Part shown: one piece after another, positions 18,064-24,919 of the stretch
Layout: every line of letters begins with the position of its first letter
Numbering within the stretch: position 1 is the stretch's first letter
DNA from: Polluticaenibacter yanchengensis
Lineage (GTDB): Bacteria > Bacteroidota > Bacteroidia > Chitinophagales > Chitinophagaceae
Length of the DNA: 64,000 nucleotides
Assembly: GCA_027854065.1 (NCBI GenBank)
Contig: JAQGEF010000009.1
Coordinates: 100,466-164,465, forward strand
Direction: 5' to 3'
Position numbers and translations under genes: made by a program
The notes under the pieces: generated by a model
The model's input: the letters and a program-made list of their open reading frames with translations, nothing else
What the model was told of the DNA's origin: nothing
Databases searched by the model: none

Positions 18064-18541
18064 AAACGCTGTTCTACTTGATACAAGCTTCTTTCTTCGT
18101 TTTCTAAACGACAATGATCCGCTATTCAAAAGTGCAGATGGTTATTTTCGTTACTTTTTGCAGAAAGAAATTGACATGTTAATTTCTACAGTTAGCATCG
18201 CAGAATATTGTATTGGTGGTAATATTCACGAACTGCCATTGAAAAACCTTCAAATTGTTCCATTCAACCTTAATCATGCTCAACAAACGGGTGAATTTGC
18301 ACGGATTGCCTTCATGGAAAGAGCCAAAGGTAGTTTACAAATAAGCCAAAGGAAAATTATTCCTAACGATACTAAACTTTTTGCACAGGCACATTGTGAA
18401 AAATTTACTGAATTATATCTCTCATCTGATACCGAAAGTTTAAAAGTTTACAATTCGATTAAGGAAAAAGTAAATCTAAAATTCAGATTTATTGACCTTA
18501 ATATACCTCACTACCAAGCATTCGGACTACTTGAATTGTAG
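18053..18541 (+). CDS. PIN-domain protein (putative ribonuclease toxin)
   Basis: 162 residues with the PIN acidic quartet visible: Asp10 in VLLDTSFFLRFL, Glu51 in STVSIAEYC, Asp106 in IIPNDTKLFAQA and Asp126 in LSSDTESL. PIN domains of this size are Mg2+-dependent RNases, most often VapC-type toxins that cut tRNA or rRNA. The start codon lies inside the upstream gene (11-nt overlap). The C-terminus (RFIDLNIPHYQAFG) ends the fold with no extra domain. Pairing with a 260-residue partner instead of a short DNA-binding antitoxin is unusual. Confidence 0.85.
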   Translation: MIHKNAVLLDTSFFLRFLNDNDPLFKSADGYFRYFLQKEIDMLISTVSIAEYCIGGNIHELPLKNLQIVPFNLNHAQQTGEFARIAFMERAKGSLQISQRKIIPNDTKLFAQAHCEKFTELYLSSDTESLKVYNSIKEKVNLKFRFIDLNIPHYQAFGLLEL

Positions 18542-18587
18542 AGTAAAGTATTATTGTTCTAAATTGCATTACAATTAGCTCAAATAA

Positions 18588-19178
18588 ATGTTTCGTTATC
18601 AACTTTTATATATCGTTGTTTTATTCTCAATATTCACTGCCGCATGCGGGAGCAAAAATGAGTTGCCTAAAGAGCCGCAGTTGATTATAGCAGTGCAAAG
18701 CCTGCAGCAATTAGCAACAGTGGAATATACAATTAGTAAAGTAATAAAAGCAAATGACAATAAGACCTGGTACACTATTGGCGATAGAAAAATCTTATTT
18801 ACCAGTAACGCCAAAATAAAGGCAGGTATTGATTTAAGCAAATTACAAGCGGAAAATATCACAGTTAATGGCAAAAGTATTTCTATAAAACTGCCGGAGC
18901 CTGAAATTTTCAGCATCAATATTCCGCCGGATGAAATAAAGGAAGCTTACAGTGAAAAAGGATTCTGGAGAGATGAATTTTCAGCTGAAGAAAAGCAGCA
19001 ATTATTGCAGCAAGCCGAAACACAGATTAAGCAGGCTGCTTACGACCCACAGTTAGGCATTTTAAACCAGGCTAAACTAAGCACACAAACTTACCTTACC
19101 AATCTGCTTACAAGTTTAGGATTTGAACAGGTGTATCTATACTATGGTGATAAGAACCCATTGTTCAGATTGGATTAA
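18588..19178 (+). CDS. DUF4230-family lipoprotein
   Basis: 196 residues. A signal sequence ends in the lipobox FTAAC (Cys at about 21), so the protein is probably membrane-anchored. The mature part fits DUF4230: LQQLATVEYTISKVIKA, a basic-residue strand IGDRKILF, KAGIDLSKLQ, and then a helical GFWRDEFSAEEKQQLLQQAE segment before the terminal strand FEQVYLYYG. Function of the family is unknown. It follows the PIN gene by 46 nt but may have its own promoter, and its stop overlaps the T-run of the opposing terminator. Confidence 0.85.
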   Translation: MFRYQLLYIVVLFSIFTAACGSKNELPKEPQLIIAVQSLQQLATVEYTISKVIKANDNKTWYTIGDRKILFTSNAKIKAGIDLSKLQAENITVNGKSISIKLPEPEIFSINIPPDEIKEAYSEKGFWRDEFSAEEKQQLLQQAETQIKQAAYDPQLGILNQAKLSTQTYLTNLLTSLGFEQVYLYYGDKNPLFRLD

Positions 19179-19211
19179 AAAAGAGTCCGGCAAGATAGAC
19201 ATCTCCCGGAC
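19177..19211 (-). terminator. Terminator of the Cthe_2159-type gene with loop GATAGACATC
   Basis: Stem gtccgg (19185-19190) with ccggac (19206-19211); on the minus strand it is followed by TTTTTT (plus 19177-19182). The loop contains GATAGACATC (19194-19203), identical to the loop of the hairpin at 43601-43635. Confidence 0.75.
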
Positions 19212-19254
19212 CTGCTACGATAACTAAAACTAATATATTACTCAATCTATGACT

Positions 19255-20772
19255 TTACCTGGTGGTAGTTACTTTAGACGATTGTGTAACCGTTTTTAAT
19301 AAACTGCCGCCTGTATAGCTGCCGGATAAATACAACCCGTTAAAGTCAGTCGTATTACTTACAGCGCCTCCGCTATAAATATTATAAACTTTACCTGTAG
19401 TTAATTTTGCACTGCTATATAAAACCGTTGTTGCAGCTGCCGGTGCTAAAAATGTGATCACTTCATTATTGTCTGCATCTCGTATATGCAGTAAACTGTT
19501 AGCTGTAACAGATGCCGTTACTACAGCAGCATTTTGAGTAGAAACACTGGATGTTGGCGTGCTGGAGCCCCCGCCTAAACCTAACAATAAGCCACCGGTA
19601 ATTTTAAAGGTATTGTTATCACAGTCAAAACCTGTTTCAGGCTGCCGCGCACCTATTGCGATTACATAGCCGCCTGTAACGGTAAGCGTTCCGTTGGAAT
19701 CTATCCCATCATTCGAACTGCTTTTTGCATAAATTTTACCACCGTTAATATAGATGGCTTTACCGGCATTGATGGCATCATCGTAAGCATTTATGATAAT
19801 CGTACCATTATTAATAGTCAGGGTACTTTTACTTTCAATGCCCTCTCCTTCTGTAGTGGTAATATTAAATGTGCCGCCATTGATTACAACGTATGGGTCA
19901 ATGGTTGTATCCGTATCGTAAGATGCCGCGATCCCATCATCCAATACATTAATGGTAAAATTACCGTCGTTTATAATAATATGTCCTTCATCTGCTTCAA
20001 TACCGTCACTTGTCGCTTTAATATTAAAAGTCCCGTTATCTACAATAATATAATCATTAGCATGGATGGCATCTGATGCTGCTTCTGTCACATTATAAGT
20101 ACCGGCAATAAAACGGATATAATCATCACTAACAATGCCATGTTTATTTTTACCCGCCACATTCAAGGTACCGTTTCCGGAAAAAATCAATTGTCCTTCA
20201 CTAAACAGAGCTCCCTTTTGATCCTCTGTTGCATTAGCCGCATAGGTTGCCGCATCTGTCAGGGTATTCGTGGTATTATCATTCACCACCACAAATACTC
20301 TTTTGCCCGATTGTATATTCACAGCAGGCCCGTCGTTGTTGGTAATAGACACACCATTCAGCACCAGTTCAAATTTCTTTTCGCTATAAAATTTCACGCT
20401 GCCATTGGTAGTCGTGCCGCTCAGTTCATATGCCACTTCAGACACTGTTGATTGTACCACCACATCACCATTACTTTGTGTAATAGTCACCCCGGCATTC
20501 TCCAAAGGATTCGTAATCGTTATCGTTGAGCCGAATACAATTTTAACTGTAGTACTGAAAGTCGAATTCGCAATCAGGTCCTCAGAGTCTTCACCTTTAG
20601 CCGTATTACCCTCGGCCGTACCACTGGTAATAGTGCTATTGCTAATCGTAATACCATTAGTGGCACCTCCGGTACCTGAGCCATCATCAGTACCTTCAAT
20701 ATCATCTTTAGAGCATCCTACAAATAAAACTGAGGACAACAAAATGGCAATTAAGTTAAGTGGATATTTCAT
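19255..20772 (-). CDS. Cthe_2159-type carbohydrate-binding lipoprotein
   Basis: 505 residues from the ATG at 20770-20772 (MKYPLNLIAILLSSVLFVGC), chosen because it places a lipobox (LFVGC) right after the hydrophobic core; an upstream ATG adds 11 unrelated residues. The mature protein is a repetitive parallel beta-helix (GTFNI, GDSIDS-, DGIEADEGHIIINDG, DDGIAASYD, GEGIESKSTLTINNG, DDAINAGKAIYINGG), matching the Cthe_2159 family that binds acidic plant polysaccharides and resembles pectate lyases. Asp/Asn-Gly turns likely bind calcium. It probably acts on the cell surface in polysaccharide capture; hydrolytic activity is not shown. Confidence 0.88.
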   Translation of the reverse strand: MKYPLNLIAILLSSVLFVGCSKDDIEGTDDGSGTGGATNGITISNSTITSGTAEGNTAKGEDSEDLIANSTFSTTVKIVFGSTITITNPLENAGVTITQSNGDVVVQSTVSEVAYELSGTTTNGSVKFYSEKKFELVLNGVSITNNDGPAVNIQSGKRVFVVVNDNTTNTLTDAATYAANATEDQKGALFSEGQLIFSGNGTLNVAGKNKHGIVSDDYIRFIAGTYNVTEAASDAIHANDYIIVDNGTFNIKATSDGIEADEGHIIINDGNFTINVLDDGIAASYDTDTTIDPYVVINGGTFNITTTEGEGIESKSTLTINNGTIIINAYDDAINAGKAIYINGGKIYAKSSSNDGIDSNGTLTVTGGYVIAIGARQPETGFDCDNNTFKITGGLLLGLGGGSSTPTSSVSTQNAAVVTASVTANSLLHIRDADNNEVITFLAPAAATTVLYSSAKLTTGKVYNIYSGGAVSNTTDFNGLYLSGSYTGGSLLKTVTQSSKVTTTR

Positions 20773-20893
20773 AGTCTGTTTTTTAATACACTCAAAAAAC
20801 GCCATAAATAACAGGCTTATTGCTTAATCAAGGTTAATAAGCATTAATAGACATTAAGTTACAAACACTTTAATATTTCCTTTGCATGTTTTG

Positions 20894-21061
20894 TTTTGGG
20901 GCTTTCAGCATTACAATTTCTATTGAACATTTGCCCAGGCTACATTTGGGGTGCCGTACCGTGCGCCCACCAGGAAATAAATACCAATTGGTATATTTTA
21001 CACACAGCTTTTCCGGCACGGTACCGCCGGCAAAGCCGTCGCCCAATGTATCCTGCAGCCC
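20894..21061 (-). repeat. Dispersed repeat family 1, copy E (inverted, long variant)
   Basis: Read on the minus strand it begins gggctgcaggatacattggg and ends aatgctgaaagccccaaaac, as the other family members do. Inside it has gtaccgtgc / gcacggtac arms and the palindrome ataccaattggtat (near 20980). At about 168 bp it is the longest uninterrupted copy. Confidence 0.75.
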
Positions 21062-21154
21062 GTCAGCGCCGGCAATACTAATTAAGCAAAATCCGGCATT
21101 ATAACTAGACTTTGGAAAACCACCGGGATATTATTATCTTGTCAATAAAAAGTC

Positions 21155-21370
21155 ATGAAAAAGATTTATTTCCTGTTTTCTGTCCTTTTAATTAGGGTAA
21201 CAACGTTTGCGCAGGTAGATAAAAATTCCGATCTCTATAAAACAATTCTTGTACAGGATAGTTTGCTCTTTAATATCGGACTTAATCAATGCGACATCAG
21301 CCAGTTTGAAAAATTATTAAGTGAAAATTTAGAATTCAGTGCGAATATCAGGTTGGATTTATTGCAGTAG
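21155..21370 (+). pseudogene. Truncated secreted NTF2/DUF4440-like gene
   Basis: A 71-codon frame with a clear signal peptide (MKKIYFLFSVLLIRVTTFAQ) followed by LYKTILVQDSLLFNIGLNQC and DISQFEKLLSENLEF. This is how DUF4440/NTF2-like secreted proteins of Bacteroidota begin, but the frame stops at residue 71, where the family normally has 120 or more. No continuation in another frame was recognised downstream before the opposing gene at 21418. I read it as a 3'-truncated remnant; a short functional peptide is less likely. A TATCTTG element at 21136-21142 could still be its promoter. Confidence 0.55.
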
Positions 21371-21417
21371 TATGTAGGCAGTAAGTGATAAATACGAATG
21401 GCTTTAGAACTGGTGGT

Positions 21418-22017
21418 TTATTCTTCCAAAAATTGTAAATCAATATAAAAAGCAGTACGATAAGTTTTATCTACATAAACATTAATCTCTTTTTGACGTT
21501 CCAGGTAAAAAGACAACGTGATAGCATCTTTAGAAATTGGCGGACTGACAAATGTCTCCTGTTCTCCGGTCTTTAAGTTGTCATACCTGATTACTATACA
21601 AGATTGGTAGATAGCCGCTGTTTCTTCTTCTGAATATTTGCCACCAGCTAAACTACCCAATCCTTGCATCAATTTTGTTTGCCCCATTTCAAACAATTGA
21701 TAATCGCTCTTATTATCTTCATTAATTACTTCTCTATAATTATTGGAAATGATTTTGCAGGTATTCGCATCAATGATCAACCGCTCTCCATTACGTTTTA
21801 AATCATCTATTTGGCTAAAAACATCATTTTCCAGTTTTCTGTCTGCACTGTAAAGCGAAACTGCCAGCAAAAGAAAACCAAGCAGGAAAATAATAATACT
21901 GAGAACAAAAAATAATATTGGATATGGTATTATATCTCCTTTATAATGCTTAAAGAAAAAATACATTATAAAACCTGCAAACATTAAAATACCACCCAAA
22001 ATTCGTTTAAACAGCAT
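21418..22017 (-). CDS. Hypothetical membrane protein with two N-terminal helices
   Basis: 199 residues. Two transmembrane helices (about 5-23 and 31-56) are followed by a soluble domain of about 140 residues containing KLMQGLGSLAGGKYSEEETAAIY and IVIRYDNLKTGEQETFVSPP. I do not recognise the family. The second half looks like a beta-rich domain, probably cytoplasmic. It stands alone between the truncated gene and the MITE/repeat locus. Confidence 0.75.
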   Translation of the reverse strand: MLFKRILGGILMFAGFIMYFFFKHYKGDIIPYPILFFVLSIIIFLLGFLLLAVSLYSADRKLENDVFSQIDDLKRNGERLIIDANTCKIISNNYREVINEDNKSDYQLFEMGQTKLMQGLGSLAGGKYSEEETAAIYQSCIVIRYDNLKTGEQETFVSPPISKDAITLSFYLERQKEINVYVDKTYRTAFYIDLQFLEE

Positions 22018-22133
22018 GCTTTATGAGTAATTAAAACAAACAATACATTAACTTCAAAAATACCCTTATTTCTTATACAAATAAGGTTTCAACGCTATTG
22101 ATTTATCGAAATATTTTGCAATATCGCCAGACA

Positions 22134-22475
22134 GGCTGCCGGACAATGTCATTTAGCTAAGGAATTAATCATAAGTTATTGAATACAATATATATGTATT
22201 GCTTTTTTCACCTTTTTTACTTTCTACTGAATTGAAGAAGAAGGCATTTTTAATTAAATGGCTATTTTTCATTTGTTAGAGAATGCGATTTTGAAACAAA
22301 AAATGATATTAAAGCGATTCGAAATCATGGATTTACGAAGTACAATCCTTAGCTAAATGACATTGGGCTGCCGGATACGACGGGCCTGGTACAAGCGCAG
22401 CGAAGTACCGAGCGTCAGCGAGCCCAAAGTAGCCGGAACAAATGCCCGGATATATAATTCAGATCATAGCCCCAA
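22134..22475 (+). repeat. Dispersed repeat family 1, copy B, interrupted by a MITE
   Basis: The repeat starts ggctgccgga at 22134-22143, is broken by the element at 22144-22365, restarts with the same ggctgccgga at 22366-22375 and continues gggcctggtacaagcgcagc, accgagcgtcagcgagccc, gtagccggaac to the family end catagccccaaat. Without the insertion it would match the length of copies A and D. Confidence 0.82.
22144..22365. mobile_element. MITE: 222 bp, 20-bp perfect TIRs, 10-bp target duplication
   Basis: The left end caatgtcatttagctaagga (22144-22163) and right end (22346-22365) are exact reverse complements. Both flanks carry ggctgccgga (22134-22143 and 22366-22375), a 10-bp direct repeat as made on insertion. 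The interior is AT-rich with no coding capacity for a transposase, so it must have been mobilised in trans. A 10-bp duplication is in the range known for IS4-type transposases, which is only a suggestion of the helper family. Confidence 0.88.
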
Positions 22476-22496
22476 ATAAAAAATACCAACCGGTAT

Positions 22497-22523
22497 AAAA
22501 AAAGGCCAACCTAACGGTTGACC
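22497..22523 (-). terminator. Terminator of htpG
   Basis: On the minus strand ggtcaacc, a 4-nt loop and ggttggcc form an 8-bp stem (one G-U) followed by seven T (plus 22497-22503). It lies about 25 nt after the htpG stop. Confidence 0.88.
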
Positions 22524-22546
22524 TTCTCCCTCAAAAATATAGTCTC

Positions 22547-24430
22547 TTAATTCTTCGTACCCATTACTTCCACACTGCGTTTTACAAACTCAGTCAGTTC
22601 GTTACCTTTTAATAAGCCCTGGCTTAACAAAGCTAAATCCACTAAATTCTTAGCAATATTTTGTTGCTTCGCTTCGTTGCCTTCATGTAAAATTTGCTGA
22701 TGAATCGGGTGATTACCATTTACCGTAAAGTTTACCTCCTCCGGCATATTAGCATAAAAACTCATCATTGGATTACCACCGCCAAGGCTCGCCATATCTT
22801 TCATACGGCGACTCCACTCAGGGCGTGTCGCTATAATTGGCGCGGCTTCCGGGCTAAGGCCTTTCACCTCCACTTTATACCCTTCCTTCGTAATCATCCC
22901 TTTGAACAGGTCGTTCAAGGTTGTTTTTTCAGTCTCGGAAAGTACCGTATTATCAGTTTCGCTTTTATCAATTAAGTTATCTGCGATATCAGAATCTACA
23001 CGCACAAACTGCACATTATCCAATTTATATTCAATCTGACCAACCCAGCTGGTATCGATCAGGTCATTCAATTTCACTACAAGGTAGCCCTTCGCTTTTG
23101 CAGCCTGTATATAAGCATCCTGTTGCACTTCATCAGAAGTGTAAAGTACCACCGTTTTCTTATCTTTATTTACCTGTAAAGAGGCAACAGAAGTCTTATA
23201 TTCCTCTAAAGTAAAGAACTTTTTATTACCCGCTTCTTCAAATAATAAGAACGATTTTGCTTTGTCGTAGAACTTATCATCGGTCATCATACCGTATTTT
23301 ACAAACAAACCAAGACTCTCCCATTTACTTTCAAAATCGGCACGGTCATTACGGAAAATTTCATCTAATTTATCAGCCACTTTTTTAGTAATGTGGTTGT
23401 TGATTTTCTTCACGTTCGGATCACCTTGCAAGTAACTGCGGCTCACGTTTAACGGAATATCCGGGCTATCAATTACACCATGTAACAGCATCAAAAACTC
23501 AGGCACAATATCTTTTACTTCATCCGTTACAAATACCTGGTTGCTGTACAAGCTTATTTTATCTTTCTGAACTTCGTAGCTATGTTTAATTTTAGGGAAG
23601 TATAAAATACCGGTTAAGTTAAACGGGTAATCCACGTTCAGGTGAATCCAGAAAAGCGGCGTTTCGCTCATCGGGTACAACTCTTTGTAGAAGTTTTCGT
23701 AATCTTCCTTACTTAACTCAGAAGGTTTCTTGATCCATGCCGGAGCCGTATTATTAATTGGCTTTATTTCAAGTGGCGCTTCACCATCCTTAAGTTCCTC
23801 TTTCTCTTCATTTACATCAACCAGGTAAATTGGTACCGGTAAGAATTTACAGAATTTTTCTAAAATACCCTGTAAGCGCCATTTATCTAAAAACTCTTCG
23901 CTGTCCGGTGCTACGTGCATACGGATCTCCGTACCACGCTCCACACGCTCATTGGTCTCTTCCAGTGTATAATTCGGACTGCCATCGCATTCCCAGCGAA
24001 CCGCAGGTGTATCCTTATAACTTTTAGTGATCACTTCTACACGCTCACCCACCATGAAAGAGGAATAAAAACCTAAACCAAAATGCCCTATAACATTAGC
24101 TTCCGACTGGCCTTTATATTTTTCCAGGAACTCTTCCGCACTACTAAAAGCCACCTGGTTAAGATATTTGTCCACCTCTTCTTCGGTCATACCAATACCC
24201 TGGTCAATAATACTGATCGTTTTCTTTTTCGCATCTAAAACCACTTCAATTTTCAGATCATCCACAGGACCGTTAAACTCGCCAACACCGGCTAAAGTCT
24301 TTAATTTTTTAGTAGCATCTACTGCATTACTTACCAGCTCACGAATAAAAATTTCATGATCACTGTATAAAAATTTCTTAATTACCGGGAAAATGTTTTC
24401 CGTTTGTACCCTGATACTTCCGGTTGCCAT
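22547..24430 (-). CDS. htpG: Molecular chaperone HtpG (Hsp90)
   Basis: 627 residues, the usual size. The GHKL ATPase domain shows RELVSNAVDATKKL (catalytic Glu and Mg-binding Asn), IIDQGIGMTEEE, and VIGHFGLGFYSSF. The middle domain has the Hsp90 LNVSRSYLQGD segment with the ATP-contacting Arg, and the C-terminal dimerisation region ends without the eukaryotic MEEVD. It acts in the cytosol in refolding and client maturation under stress. A promoter is seen upstream at 24506-24538 and a terminator downstream, so it is probably monocistronic. Confidence 0.97.
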   Translation of the reverse strand: MATGSIRVQTENIFPVIKKFLYSDHEIFIRELVSNAVDATKKLKTLAGVGEFNGPVDDLKIEVVLDAKKKTISIIDQGIGMTEEEVDKYLNQVAFSSAEEFLEKYKGQSEANVIGHFGLGFYSSFMVGERVEVITKSYKDTPAVRWECDGSPNYTLEETNERVERGTEIRMHVAPDSEEFLDKWRLQGILEKFCKFLPVPIYLVDVNEEKEELKDGEAPLEIKPINNTAPAWIKKPSELSKEDYENFYKELYPMSETPLFWIHLNVDYPFNLTGILYFPKIKHSYEVQKDKISLYSNQVFVTDEVKDIVPEFLMLLHGVIDSPDIPLNVSRSYLQGDPNVKKINNHITKKVADKLDEIFRNDRADFESKWESLGLFVKYGMMTDDKFYDKAKSFLLFEEAGNKKFFTLEEYKTSVASLQVNKDKKTVVLYTSDEVQQDAYIQAAKAKGYLVVKLNDLIDTSWVGQIEYKLDNVQFVRVDSDIADNLIDKSETDNTVLSETEKTTLNDLFKGMITKEGYKVEVKGLSPEAAPIIATRPEWSRRMKDMASLGGGNPMMSFYANMPEEVNFTVNGNHPIHQQILHEGNEAKQQNIAKNLVDLALLSQGLLKGNELTEFVKRSVEVMGTKN

Positions 24431-24505
24431 AATACGTTTATTTAATTTTAAATAGTTAATTAATCATGGCCATGCATTGCAACTCACATGGCGCTTATGA
24501 GGAAT

Positions 24506-24538
24506 CAAAGGTTATGCCATGACATTTTTCCTGACAAA
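24506..24538 (-). promoter_or_regulatory. Promoter of htpG
   Basis: On the minus strand TTTG (plus 24535-24538), 20 nt, then TAACCTTTG (plus 24506-24514), a TAnnTTTG element with one extra base. It lies 75 nt before the htpG start. Confidence 0.5.
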
Positions 24539-24615
24539 ATTGCAAAACCGGCTCTTTTTATATAACATTTTAACAGTTTCCGGGATTTCTTTTTCATTAA
24601 ACCATCAGTAGCACT

Positions 24616-24643
24616 ACTATTTAACACTGTTGTGTCACTCCCT
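24616..24643 (+). repeat. 28-bp dispersed repeat, copy 1
   Basis: actatttaacactgttgtgt followed by cactccct; the same 28 bases with two changes occur at 56171-56198. It lies in the gap between htpG and the 24920 surface-protein gene. Confidence 0.55.
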
Positions 24644-24692
24644 TGTACCGCATTGCTACTATTAAACAAATACGCATTACCGGGATAAAAAC

Positions 24693-24739
24693 AAAGAACT
24701 ATAAAAGAGCATACCGGAGCTACCCTTTTATAGTTCTTT
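24693..24739 (-). terminator. Hairpin downstream of the 24920 surface-protein gene
   Basis: Perfect 15-bp arms aaagaactataaaag (24693-24707) and cttttatagttcttt (24725-24739) around a 17-nt loop. On the minus strand it is followed by gttttta, so it can terminate the gene ending at 24920, though 180 nt away. Confidence 0.65.
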
Positions 24740-24919
24740 ACAATTTCATCAACCGGCCGGCATTCTTTTTTCCAGTTGTTATGATCTGGACTTTACATTG
24801 TTGTATAGCCTTTGCAACACTTATCCTTTATTACACTGTACTTATTAGCTTAACAACATTTTCAGAATACAACAACACTTTCACCAGCTGGTTCCTACTT
24901 TAATCCGTAGAATTAAATA

